Below are positions 1 through 10,642 of a DNA stretch of 64,000 nt, one piece after another (the stretch's first letter is position 1; each line of letters begins with the position of its first letter). Location: the NCBI RefSeq assembly GCF_009650215.1, contig NZ_CP045851.1, positions 1 to 64,000 of the forward strand, in the 5' to 3' direction. The position numbers and the translations under genes were made by a program. This DNA comes from Actinomarinicola tropica. GTDB lineage: Bacteria > Actinomycetota > Acidimicrobiia > Acidimicrobiales > SKKL01. The notes below the pieces were generated by a model that was given only the letters and a program-made list of their open reading frames with translations, had not been told where the DNA came from and did no database searches.

Positions 1-43
1 ACGATGCACCCCCGGCGGTTCGACCTCCGGGGACCATCATGCG

Positions 44-73
44 TTGTCCACAGCTGTGGACCGGGTTGTGGAC
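44..73. promoter_or_regulatory. DnaA-box cluster at the dnaA 5' end
   Basis: TTGTCCACA at 44-52 differs from the DnaA box TTATCCACA at one base. It forms the left half of the perfect 16-bp palindrome GTCCACAGCTGTGGAC (46-61), so two boxes lie back to back. A further TTGTGGAC core follows at 66-73. Such sites upstream of dnaA usually serve autoregulation or extend the origin. Their overlap with the upstream in-frame TTG codon at 44 argues that translation starts downstream. Confidence 0.65.
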
Positions 74-100
74 GTCGAGTCTCGTGGAGGCGTCGGACAG

Positions 101-1519
101 GTGCGTGAAGCTGGTGCGGTGTGGGGCGCCTGCTCCGAGTTCCTGAGGTCCCAGGTCTCCGAAGCGGTGTGGCTCACGTCGTTCAGCTCGGCCCAGCCGC
201 TGGCCCTCGACCACGGGGTGCTGACGGTCGCGGTGCCCAGCTCGGTCGTGAAGGAACGCATCGAGGGTCGCTACCTCGCTCTCGTCCGCGACGCCCTCGA
301 CGAGGCCGGAGCCAACGACCTGGCCCTCGCGATCGAGGTGCGGACCGAGCTGGGGGACGGACCCTCCGGGCCCGCCGACGAACTCGTGCCGCCGCCCGAC
401 GTCGACCGGCTCCTCACCGAGGTCAACGGCGGGCCGTCGTCCACCGAGGACCTCGTGGCGCCCGTCGTGGCCGCCCCGGCGCCCGCCCCCGGCCCCCTCG
501 ACGAGCCCCGCTACACCTTCGAGGCCTTCGTCATCGGCTCGTCGAACCGCTTCGCCCACGCCGCGGCGCTCTCGGTGGCCGAGCAGCCGGGCCGGTCCTA
601 CAACCCGCTGTTCATCCACGGGCACGCCGGGTTGGGCAAGACCCACCTGCTCCAGGCCATCGCCCACTACGTGCGCAACGTGTACCCCCGGTCCACCGTG
701 CGCTACGTCACCACCGAGAACTTCCTCAACCAGTTCGTCGAGGCGATCCGGACCAACACGCCGAACGACTTCAAGCGGCGCTACCGCGAGATCGACGTGC
801 TGCTCCTCGACGACATCCAGTTCATCGAGGGTCGGGAGGGGCTCCAGGAGGAGCTGTTCCACACCTTCAACCACCTGCACGACGCCAACCGCCAGATCGT
901 GCTGTCCTCCGACCGTCCGCCCGACGCCATGTCGACGCTCGAGGACCGGCTGCGCAGCCGCTTCAAGATGGGTCTCATCACCGACATCCAGCCGCCGGAC
1001 TTCGAGACCCGGCTGGCCATCGTGCGCAAGAAGGCCGAGCGGGAGACCACCTGGATCCCACCCGACGTGCTCGAGTTCATCGCCACCCACGTGAAGGACA
1101 ACATCCGCGAGCTCGAGGGCGCCCTCATCCGGGTGTCGGCGTTCGCCAACCTCACCAAGGAGGACCTCTCGGCCGACCTCGCCGAGCGCGTCCTCGGCGA
1201 CCTCATCGGTGACACCCAGCCACGGGTGATCACCCCCGAGCTCATCCTCGACGCCACCTCGAAGATGTTCGGCTACCCGATCGAGGAGATCACGGGCAAG
1301 AGCCGGCGGCGACCCCTCGTCACCGCCCGCCAGATCGCCATGTACGTGTTCCGCGAGCTCACCGACCTCAGCTTCCCCGCGATCGCCCGGGAGTTCGGCG
1401 GCCGCGACCACACCACCGTGATCCACGCCGTCGAGAAGATCTCGGCGCTCATGAAGGAGCGCCGGCAGATCTACGACCAGGTCACCGAGCTGATGACCAC
1501 GATCCGAGGCGGCGAATGA
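101..1519 (+). CDS. dnaA: Chromosomal replication initiator DnaA
   Basis: DnaA is the AAA+ ATPase that binds DnaA boxes at oriC and opens the duplex. Domain I starts almost at the N-terminus (VWGACSEFLRSQVSEAVW). A Pro/Ala-rich linker follows. The AAA+ core carries Walker A GHAGLGKTH near residue 175 and Walker B LLLDDIQF near 235. The C-terminal HTH has the box-binding signature GGRDHTTVIHAV near 433. I chose GTG 101 (472 aa) because GGAGG lies at 86-90 and domain I then begins at the usual place. An in-frame TTG at 44 would add 19 residues but lies inside a DnaA box. It is the first gene of the origin block, followed by oriC and dnaN. Identification is certain; the start is likely but not proven. 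Confidence 0.97.
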   Translation: MREAGAVWGACSEFLRSQVSEAVWLTSFSSAQPLALDHGVLTVAVPSSVVKERIEGRYLALVRDALDEAGANDLALAIEVRTELGDGPSGPADELVPPPDVDRLLTEVNGGPSSTEDLVAPVVAAPAPAPGPLDEPRYTFEAFVIGSSNRFAHAAALSVAEQPGRSYNPLFIHGHAGLGKTHLLQAIAHYVRNVYPRSTVRYVTTENFLNQFVEAIRTNTPNDFKRRYREIDVLLLDDIQFIEGREGLQEELFHTFNHLHDANRQIVLSSDRPPDAMSTLEDRLRSRFKMGLITDIQPPDFETRLAIVRKKAERETTWIPPDVLEFIATHVKDNIRELEGALIRVSAFANLTKEDLSADLAERVLGDLIGDTQPRVITPELILDATSKMFGYPIEEITGKSRRRPLVTARQIAMYVFRELTDLSFPAIAREFGGRDHTTVIHAVEKISALMKERRQIYDQVTELMTTIRGGE

Positions 1520-1802
1520 CGCGCCTCGCGCCGGTGGAGAACGCGGTGGACGGCGTGTGGGTATCGCCCGCGTCGCGGTGGACCGCTGGCACGCTGTCCA
1601 CCGAACGACATCGGTGTCGTTCGTGGCCTGTGCACCGCTGTGGACGGAGCGCGCGGCAGGATCTGGTGCCTGACCTGCCGCGACGCGGTGTCATCCACAA
1701 TCCACAGCACCTATTAGGACCATCAGCAGATCAACAGGTCGACTCCACACACATGATCACCAGCCGACCGATCGACGCACCGACAGAAAGCGGGAGCACC
1801 AG
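1520..1802. other. oriC: Replication origin oriC (dnaA-dnaN intergenic region)
   Basis: These 283 non-coding bases lie between dnaA and dnaN, the usual origin position in actinobacteria. They hold many DnaA-box-like cores in both orientations. The clearest are TCATCCACA (1691-1699), CAATCCACA (1698-1706), CTGTCCACC (1594-1602), CTGTGCACC (1629-1637), an inverted copy in GCTGTGGACGG (1638-1648), and ACTCCACAC (1742-1750). Bases 1711-1760 are locally poorer in GC than the surroundings and could be the unwinding segment. Box density and position make the call strong. Exact borders and the unwinding site are inference. Confidence 0.85.
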
Positions 1803-2912
1803 GTGAAGTTCCGATGTGAGCGCGAGGTCCTCCAGGAGGCACTCGCCACCGCAGGCCGCGCCGTGTCCAACCGAGGTGGGACCCTCACCGCGCTCACCGG
1901 CATCCGGGCGGAGCTCGTGGGCGATCGCTTGTCGCTCACCGGCACCGACCTCGATCTGACGATCACGGTCGACCTCGAGGTGAGCGGTGGCGGCGACGGC
2001 GTCGTCGTGCTGCCGGCCAAGCTCACGTCCGACATCGTCCGCGCCCTCCCCGAGGGCAGCGTCGAGGTGTCCGTGGGCGACGAGGAGGCCGAGATCGTGG
2101 CCGGGAAGGCGACGTTCACGGTCCTGCTCCTCGCCCCCGAGGGCTTCCCGGTCCCGCGCACCAGCTCGGTCGAGCCGGTCGCCGTGCCGGCGAAGGAGTT
2201 CGCCGACGCGGTGCGCAAGGTGGCCCGGGCGGCGAGCCGCGACGAGACCCGCTCGGTCGCGCTCACCGGCGTGCTGATGGCGTCGGAGGACGGCGGGCTG
2301 CGGCTGGTCGCCACCGACTCGTACCGCCTCGCCCTCGCCGACCTGCCGGGGGTGTCCCTCCTGGCCGAGTCGACCCAGGTGATCGTGCCCGCTCGCGCCC
2401 TCAACGAGCTGGTCCGCCTGCTCGGTGCGGCCGGCGCCGACGACGACGTCGAGGTCCGCCTGGACGAGGGCACCGCGTCGTTCGGCCTCGGGACCCGCCA
2501 GATCACCACCCGCCTGATCGAGGCGGAGTACCCGAACTACCGGGGGCTCATCCCGTCGAACCAGCCGAACCGGCTCACCGTGGGCCGGGAGTCGCTGCTC
2601 GAGGCCGTGCGGCGCGTGGCGCTGATGGTCCAGAGCACCCCGACCCCGATCCGACTCGTCACGGGCACCGAGCAGCTGGAGCTGCTGGCGATCACGCCGG
2701 ACCGCGGCGAGGCACGCGAGGCGCTCGAGTCGTCCTACGAGGGCGAGGAGCTCACCGTGGCGTTCAACCCCGAGTACCTGCTCGACGGGCTCGACGCCAC
2801 CTCGGGCGACGAGGTCAGCCTCCAGACGGTCGACGGCCTCAAGCCGGCGCTGCTGCGCTCGGCCGACGACGAGGGCTTCCTCTACCTGCTCATGCCCGTC
2901 AGGGTGTCCTGA
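1803..2912 (+). CDS. dnaN: DNA polymerase III beta sliding clamp
   Basis: This is the beta clamp that tethers DNA polymerase III to DNA. The 369 aa length is normal for the family and covers three clamp folds of about 120 residues. Recognisable parts are the N-terminus MKFRCEREVLQEALATAGRA, the segment SVALTGVLMASEDGGLRLVATDSYRLA, and the C-terminus ending YLLMPVRVS, which follows the family's usual LMPMR-type tail. GTG 1803 is the start, with a weak GGGAG at 1791-1795. It sits directly after oriC and 13 nt before recF, probably in one transcript with it. Confidence 0.97.
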   Translation: MKFRCEREVLQEALATAGRAVSNRGGTLTALTGIRAELVGDRLSLTGTDLDLTITVDLEVSGGGDGVVVLPAKLTSDIVRALPEGSVEVSVGDEEAEIVAGKATFTVLLLAPEGFPVPRTSSVEPVAVPAKEFADAVRKVARAASRDETRSVALTGVLMASEDGGLRLVATDSYRLALADLPGVSLLAESTQVIVPARALNELVRLLGAAGADDDVEVRLDEGTASFGLGTRQITTRLIEAEYPNYRGLIPSNQPNRLTVGRESLLEAVRRVALMVQSTPTPIRLVTGTEQLELLAITPDRGEAREALESSYEGEELTVAFNPEYLLDGLDATSGDEVSLQTVDGLKPALLRSADDEGFLYLLMPVRVS

Positions 2913-2925
2913 GGGCGCGCGCCCG

Positions 2926-4020
2926 GTGCGCGTCGACCGCCTCTGGCTCACCGACTTCCGCAGCTACGAGAGCGCCGAGCTCCAGCTCGCGCCGGGGCTG
3001 ACCGCGATCGTGGGCGCGAACGGCGAGGGCAAGACCAACCTCGTCGAGGCCATCGTCGTCCTGGCCACGACGGCCTCGTTCCGCGGCGCGCCGACCGAGG
3101 CGCTCGTGCGGGCGGGTGCGAGCGCAGCGATCGTGCGCGGGGAGGGGGAGCGCGACGGACGCCAGCTGCTCGTCGAGGTCGAGATCACCCCGACCGGTCG
3201 GACCCGTGCCCAGGTCAACCGCCAGCGGGTGGCGCGGACGCGCGACCTGCTCGATGCGCTGCGCGTCACCGTCTTCGCCCCCGACGACCTGGACCTGGTC
3301 AAGGGTGGACCCGCCGGCCGGCGCCGGTACCTCGACGACCTGCTCGTCGCCGTCCACCCCCGGCACGACGCCACCCGCCGGGACCTCGACCGCGTGCTGC
3401 GACAGCGCAACGCCCTGCTGAAGCAGGCCGGCGGACGACTCGACGAGGCCGCCGCGGCCACGCTCGACGTCTGGGACGCGCGGTTGGCGACCGCCGGGGC
3501 CGAGCTGGGTCGGGCGCGCCGCGACCTGATCGCGCGGCTCGTCCCCGTCCTGTCGTCGGCCTACGACACCGTCGCGGACACCGCCGCCGAGGTCGAGGTG
3601 GCCTACGAGCCGACGTGGCTCGACGCCGACTACGCCTCGGTGCTCGCCGAGGGCCGCCAGGCCGACGTCCGGCGGGGGCTGACGCTCGTGGGGCCCCACC
3701 GCGACGAGGTGGACCTCTCGATCGGGGGGCTGCCGGCCCGGACGCATGCCTCCCAGGGGGAGCAGCGCTCGCTGGCGTTCGCCCTGCGCATCGCGGGCCA
3801 CGAGCTCGTCACCGAGGAGATCGGCGTCGCGCCGATCCTCGTGCTCGACGACGTGTTCTCCGAGCTGGATCCGCAGCGCAGCCGCGCCCTGCTCGAGGCC
3901 CTCCCGCCCGGACAGACGATCCTCACCACCGCGGGCGTTCTCCCCGAGGGCGCGGCCCCGGACCGCTCGTTGCGCATCGCGGGAGGGCGGATCGTCGAGG
4001 GCGACGCCCCGGTGGGATGA
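2926..4020 (+). CDS. recF: DNA replication and repair protein RecF
   Basis: RecF is an SMC-like ATPase that promotes RecA loading at single-strand gaps. Seen here: N-terminus VDRLWLTDFRSYES, Walker A GANGEGKTN near residue 30, ABC signature HASQGEQRSLAFAL near 274, and Walker B LVLDDVFSELD near 305. Its 364 aa match the usual family size. The gene starts with GTG 13 nt after dnaN, and its TGA overlaps the ATG of the next gene (ATGA at 4017-4020), so the two are translationally coupled. Confidence 0.96.
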   Translation: MRVDRLWLTDFRSYESAELQLAPGLTAIVGANGEGKTNLVEAIVVLATTASFRGAPTEALVRAGASAAIVRGEGERDGRQLLVEVEITPTGRTRAQVNRQRVARTRDLLDALRVTVFAPDDLDLVKGGPAGRRRYLDDLLVAVHPRHDATRRDLDRVLRQRNALLKQAGGRLDEAAAATLDVWDARLATAGAELGRARRDLIARLVPVLSSAYDTVADTAAEVEVAYEPTWLDADYASVLAEGRQADVRRGLTLVGPHRDEVDLSIGGLPARTHASQGEQRSLAFALRIAGHELVTEEIGVAPILVLDDVFSELDPQRSRALLEALPPGQTILTTAGVLPEGAAPDRSLRIAGGRIVEGDAPVG

Positions 4021-4355
4021 TCGGGGGCGTGCCCTGGTCGCCCCTCCCCGACGCCGACGGTCCACCACCCGAGCCGGTGGGCCCCTCGATCGAGCGGGTC
4101 CTGCGCTCGCTCGGGGCCCCCTCGTCCGACGGCCTGGCCGCCCTCTTCGAGGACTGGGGTGGGGTCGTCGGCGAGGCGATCGCGTCGGCGACCCAACCCC
4201 TCGCGCTCGAGGACGGGCGGCTCCTCGTCGCCGTCCGCGACGGGGGATGGGCGAGCCAGATCCGGTGGATGGAACCCGACCTCCTCGTGAAGGTCGCGCG
4301 GCGGCTCGGCGACGGCGTCGTGACCTCGATCGAGGCCCGGGTCCGGCCCCGCTGA
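4017..4355 (+). CDS. DUF721 / DciA-like protein
   Basis: A 112-aa protein in the position where actinobacteria place a DUF721 gene between recF and gyrB. The core is typical of the family: LFEDWGGVVGEAIASATQPLALEDG followed by a strand-helix segment ending in ARVRPR. Members related to DciA are thought to help operate the replicative helicase. A helicase role here is inferred from family and position. The ATG overlaps the recF stop; GTG 4029 is an alternative start. Confidence 0.88.
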   Translation: MIGGVPWSPLPDADGPPPEPVGPSIERVLRSLGAPSSDGLAALFEDWGGVVGEAIASATQPLALEDGRLLVAVRDGGWASQIRWMEPDLLVKVARRLGDGVVTSIEARVRPR

Positions 4356-4362
4356 GCCGCCT

Positions 4363-4389
4363 CCGGATGGGCCGCGAACGGCCCTCCGG
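4363..4389 (+). terminator. Hairpin upstream of gyrB
   Basis: An inverted repeat pairs CCGGA (4363-4367) with TCCGG (4385-4389) and GGGCCG (4369-4374) with CGGCCC (4379-4384) around a CGAA tetraloop, with one bulged T. It lies 8 nt after the DUF721 stop. No U-tract follows, so it may be a weak terminator or attenuating structure, or a promoter-region cruciform for gyrB. Confidence 0.4.
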
Positions 4390-4393
4390 CTGG

Positions 4394-4399
4394 TACACT
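4394..4399 (+). promoter_or_regulatory. Candidate gyrB -10 element
   Basis: TACACT matches the actinobacterial TANNNT -10 pattern and lies just after the hairpin. It would give a gyrB leader of about 95 nt. No convincing -35 hexamer is visible. Position suggests gyrBA has its own promoter in addition to read-through from the dnaN-recF transcript. Confidence 0.35.
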
Positions 4400-4424
4400 C
4401 GCGCCATCGTGTGTCCCGGTCTGA

Positions 4425-6427
<2,003 letters not shown>

Positions 6428-6428
<1 letters not shown>

Positions 6429-9010
6429 TGGCCGACGACGACCAGACCCCGACCCCCGAGGATCCGACGCCCACGCCCGAGGAGGGCGGGCTCTCCGCCG
6501 ACGGCGCGCTGGCGGCGATCGTGGCCGGCTCGGTCGAGCCGATCGAGATCGAGCGCGAGATGGAGCAGTCGTTCCTCGAGTACGCGATGTCGGTCATCAT
6601 CGCCCGCGCCCTCCCGGACGCCCGCGACGGCCTGAAGCCGGTCCACCGCCGCATCCTCTGGGCGATGTCCGAGGGCGGTCTGCGCCCGGATCGCTCCCAC
6701 GTCAAGTGCGCCACCGTCGTCGGCGACGTGCTCGGCAAGTACCACCCCCACGGCGACCAGTCGGTCTACGACGCGCTCGTCCGCATGGGCCAGCCGTTCA
6801 GCATCCGCCACACCCTCATCGATCCCCACGGCAACTTCGGCTCGCCGTCGGACCCGCCCGCGGCCTACCGCTACACCGAGTGCCGCCTCTCGCCGATCGC
6901 CATGCAGCTGCTGGCCGACATCGACGAGGACACCGTCGACTTCTCGCCCAACTTCGACGGCCGCCACGACGAGCCCGACGTGCTGCCGGCCCGGTTCCCG
7001 AACCTGCTCGTCAACGGCAGCCAGGGCATCGCGGTGGGCATGGCCACCAACATCCCGCCCCACAACCTGGACGAGGTCGTCGACGCGGTCGTGCACCTGC
7101 TCGCCAACCCCGAGGCCACCACCGACGAGCTCATGGCGTTCGTCAAGGGCCCCGACTTCCCGACCGGCGGCAAGATCATGGGCCGATCCGGCATCGCGTC
7201 GGCCTACCGCACCGGCCGCGGCTCGATCCGCATCCGCGCCACCGCCGAGATCGAGGAGCACGACGGCGGCGACCGCATCGTCGTCACCGAGATCCCGTAC
7301 CAGACGAGCATCGAGCAGATCGAGCAGAAGACCGCCGAGCTGGTCGAGAAGCGCGAGATCGAGGGCATCCGCGCCATCCGCAACGAGTCGGCCAAGGGCG
7401 TCACCAAGCTGGTGTTCGAGCTCAAGCGCGACGCACCGGCGCTCGTCATCCTCAACAACCTCTACAAGCACACGCCGCTGCAGGTGAGCTTCGGCGTCAA
7501 CATGGTGGCGCTCGTCGACGGGGTGCCCCGCACGCTCACCCTGCGCGACGCGCTCGTCGCCTACGTCGAGCACCAGGTCGAGGTCATCACCCGGCGCTCG
7601 GAGTTCCGCCTGGCCAAGGCGCAGGCGCGGGCCCACATCGTCGAGGGGCTCATCAAGGCCCTCGACCTGATCGACCAGATCATCGCCACCATCCGGGCGT
7701 CCGAGGATCGTGCCGCGGCGCGCGAGTCGCTCACCGCGGCGCCGTTCGAGTTCTCGGTGGAGCAGGCCGACCACATCCTCGAGATGCAGCTCGTGCGCCT
7801 CACCCGCCTCGGGCGCGCCAACCTCGAGACCGAGCTGGCGGAGCTGCGCGAGAAGATCACCGAGCTCGAGGCGATCCTCGCCGACGAGGGCCGGCTCCGC
7901 AACGTCATCCGCGACGAGCTCGTCGCCGTCCGCGACGCCCACGCCACCCCGCGCGTGTGCCAGCTGGCGGTCGACTACGGCGACCTCGACATCGAGGACC
8001 TCATCGACGACGAGGAGGTCGTGGTCACGTTGTCCGAGCAGGGCTACGTGAAGACGGTGTCGATCGACGCCTTCCGCACCCAGGGCCGCGGCGGCCGGGG
8101 CGTGGCCGGGGCCAAGTTGAAGGACGAGGACTTCGTCAACCACGTCATCCACACCACGGCCCACGCCTACCTGCTGTTCTTCTCGAACCGGGGGCGGGTC
8201 TACCGGCTGAAGGCGCACCAGATCCCGATGATGGAGCGCACCGCCCGGGGCACGGCCATCGTCAACCTGCTCCAGCTGCAGCCCGACGAGCACATCCAGG
8301 CGCTCATCGACACCCGCGACTACGAGACGAACCGGTACCTGTTCTTCGCCACCCGCCAGGGTCAGGTGAAGAAGACGAGCTTCACCGACTACGACTCGTC
8401 GCTGCGGGCCGGCCTCATCGCGCTGAACCTGCGCGACGGCGACGAGCTCGTCGCGGTGTTCCCCACCAACGGCGAGGACGACATCTTGATGACGTCCCGC
8501 AACGGCCAGACGATCCGCTTCGCCGAGAGCGAGGTCCGGCCCATGGGGCGTGCGGCGGCCGGCGTGCGCGGCATGCGGCTGCGCGACGGCGACGTGCTCG
8601 TGGCCGCCGACGCGGTGCGCACCGACGCCGACTACGTGATCGTCACCGACGCGGGCTACGGCAAGCGCACCGCCCCCGACCGCTACCCGCGCAAGGGTCG
8701 CGGCACCCAGGGCGTGAAGGGCATCGCCCTCACCGAGCAGCGGGGTGAGGTCATCGCCGCCTTCATGGCCAGCCCCGAGGATCAGCTCGTCGTCGTCAGC
8801 TCGAACGGCGTGCTCATCCGCACGCTCGTGGGCGAGATCTCCGAGCAGGGCCGCTCGGCCACCGGCGTGCGGGTCATGAACCTCCCCGACGGCGATCGCG
8901 TCGCCTCGGTCGCGCCGGTCACCTCGACCGACGCCGACGACGACGTCCCGCTCGAGTCGCCCGACACCGCGCCGGCCGACGCCGACGTCGAGGTCGACGC
9001 CGAGGCCTGA
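6428..9010 (+). CDS. gyrA: DNA gyrase subunit A
   Basis: This is the DNA cleavage and religation subunit of gyrase, 860 aa. The catalytic tyrosine is in [12 protein letters not shown] near residue 149. The quinolone-determining loop reads [18 protein letters not shown], with Gln where E. coli has Ser83, then Ser and a conserved Asp. The C-terminal beta-pinwheel carries the GyrA box QGRGGRG near residue 552, which marks a gyrase rather than topoisomerase IV. The tail is acidic. The ATG shares one base with the gyrB stop, so the subunits are translationally coupled. Confidence 0.97.
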
Positions 9011-9083
9011 CCGGTCCCCGCAGCACGCAGCCCTTCCCCGACCACTTCCCCCACGCAACCGCAGTGGACAGGAGGATGGCGTC

Positions 9084-9434
9084 GTGGTGCTGCACGTGGG
9101 GAGACGTGGACGGGGTGGCGAACGAGGTCAGGTGCTGCCGCTGGTGGCGCTGCTGATGCTCGTCGTCGCCGGCGTGGCGGTGGGGGTGGTGACGGTCGGG
9201 ACCGTGCTGGTCGACCGGGCGACGGCACGGACCGCCGCGGACGCCGCGGCGCTCGTCGCTGCGCTGGAGGACGATGCCGCGGCGCGGGACGTGGCCGAGG
9301 ACAACGGCGCCCGGCTTGTGCGGGTGGTGCGCCTCGGCGACGAGGTGGAGGTCGAGGTGGCGGTGGGACGAGCCCGCGCGAGGGCCCGGGCGGCGGCGGT
9401 CCAGGAGGTCGTTCCGCCGCCTGCGCGTGACTGA
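9084..9434 (+). CDS. TadG/TadE-like pilus-assembly family protein
   Basis: A 116-aa protein with a short basic N-terminus, then a single hydrophobic segment (VLPLVALLMLVVAGVAVGVV) and ADAAALVAALEDDAAA. The layout RGQ-hydrophobic helix-DRATARTAADAAALVAA is that of the N-terminal domain of Flp-pilus TadG/TadE-like proteins of actinobacteria. The start is GTG 9084, with GGAGG at 9071-9075. No other tad genes are nearby, so it is an orphan and a pilus role is uncertain. Confidence 0.6.
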   Translation: MVLHVGRRGRGGERGQVLPLVALLMLVVAGVAVGVVTVGTVLVDRATARTAADAAALVAALEDDAAARDVAEDNGARLVRVVRLGDEVEVEVAVGRARARARAAAVQEVVPPPARD

Positions 9435-9461
9435 CGGCGCGCGCATCGTAAGCTGGTCCGG

Positions 9462-10334
9462 ATGTCAGATCGCTCGGGGGTGGGCGCCCCCACGCACGAC
9501 GGCGCCGAACCCGGGGCGACGGGTTCGGAGGAACCGGCGGAGGAGACCTCCGCCGCGCCCCGCCGCCGACGGGCCGCCGGCCTCCTCGAGGCCGCCTTCG
9601 GCGCCGAACCCGCCGCAGGCCGGACCCCGCCCGGCGTGCCGTCGGGTCCCACCGCCGGCGACGCCGCGTCGGCCCCGGCGAAGAAGACGCCCGCGAAGAA
9701 GGCGCCGGCGAAGAAGGCGTCGGCCACCAAGGCGTCGGCCAGGAAGGCGCCGGCGACGAAGGCATCGGCCGCGACGGCGTCGGCGAACACGGCCCCGGCG
9801 GCGGCCGCCGCCGCGTCGGCCCCGGCCGCTGCCGTGCGGTCCGGTGACCGCACCGTCGAGCGTCCCGCTGCCACCGCCGCCGCGGCGCCCACTGCCGCCG
9901 CTCGTCCGGCCCGTCCCGCCGTCGCCGACGACCGCGGTCGGCGTCGCGGCCCGCTGCGGGCCCGCCAGGTCCACCGGGTGATCCGGCGCGTCGACCCGTG
10001 GTCGATGCTCAAGCTGTCGCTCGTGTTCTGGTTCTGCGTCTGGCTGATGGTGATGATCTCGGGCGTGCTCATCTGGGGCGTCGCCGTCGGGTCCGGCACG
10101 GTCGAGGGCGTCGAGGGCTTCATCGCCCGACTCCTCGCCTTCGAGGAGTTCACGTTCAACGCGGACCAGATCTTCCGCCTGTTCGCGATGGGCGGGCTCA
10201 TCCTCGTGTTCCTCGCCACCGCGGTGTCGGCGATCCTCGCCGTGCTCTTCAACCTCATCAGCGACCTGATCGGCGGCATCCGCATCACGGTCATCGAGGA
10301 GGAGACCACCCGGCGCGTCGTCCGCGAGCGCTGA
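9462..10334 (+). CDS. DUF3566 membrane protein with Lys/Ala-rich N-terminal tail
   Basis: The 290-aa protein has a long disordered N-terminus containing AKKTPAKKAPAKKAS-type repeats (about residues 65-110). A basic stretch follows, then a membrane domain with helices near 182-208 (LKLSLVFWFCVWLMVMISG) and 242-271. The C-terminal half (VHRVIRRVDPWSMLKLSLVF to ITVIEEE) is the DUF3566 domain commonly found right after gyrA in actinobacteria. The tail resembles the basic tails of actinobacterial histone-like proteins, so DNA or RNA contact at the membrane is conceivable but unproven. TAAGCT at 9449-9454, 13 nt before the ATG, suggests a leaderless transcript. Confidence 0.85.
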   Translation: MSDRSGVGAPTHDGAEPGATGSEEPAEETSAAPRRRRAAGLLEAAFGAEPAAGRTPPGVPSGPTAGDAASAPAKKTPAKKAPAKKASATKASARKAPATKASAATASANTAPAAAAAASAPAAAVRSGDRTVERPAATAAAAPTAAARPARPAVADDRGRRRGPLRARQVHRVIRRVDPWSMLKLSLVFWFCVWLMVMISGVLIWGVAVGSGTVEGVEGFIARLLAFEEFTFNADQIFRLFAMGGLILVFLATAVSAILAVLFNLISDLIGGIRITVIEEETTRRVVRER

Positions 10335-10396
10335 TCGGGGCGCCCGCTGTCGGGTGGCCCGGCGCGGCCGGCACCGACTACGGTGCATCGTCCTGC

Positions 10397-10470
<74 letters not shown>

Positions 10471-10503
10471 CGCATCCGCACGGCCCCGGGAGGAGCCCCC
10501 ATC

Positions 10504-10641
10504 GTGATGATGATCCGCCGGGCCCTCGTGGCCCTCGGCGTCGCAGGGTTCGTGGCGGCGGTGCTGCGGCTCCGTGGGTCGGGTGGGACGCCGCCCTCAG
10601 ACGGGGGCTGGCGCGAGCTCTCCGGCCCGGACCTCCACTGA
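10504..10641 (+). CDS. Small single-pass membrane protein
   Basis: This small gene encodes 45 aa: MMIRR, one hydrophobic helix (ALVALGVAGFVAAVL), then a polar tail ending SGPDLH. GGGAGGAG at 10488-10495 lies 8 nt before GTG 10504, which supports translation. It ends one base before the start of the next gene. I do not recognise a family. It may be expressed with the downstream oxidoreductase. Confidence 0.55.
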   Translation: MMMIRRALVALGVAGFVAAVLRLRGSGGTPPSDGGWRELSGPDLH

Positions 10642-10642
10642 C

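Noticed and set aside
44-100. TTG 44 as the dnaA start
   Set aside because: The codon is inside a DnaA box, has no ribosome site, and would lengthen the N-terminus beyond the normal domain I; GTG 101 has GGAGG upstream.
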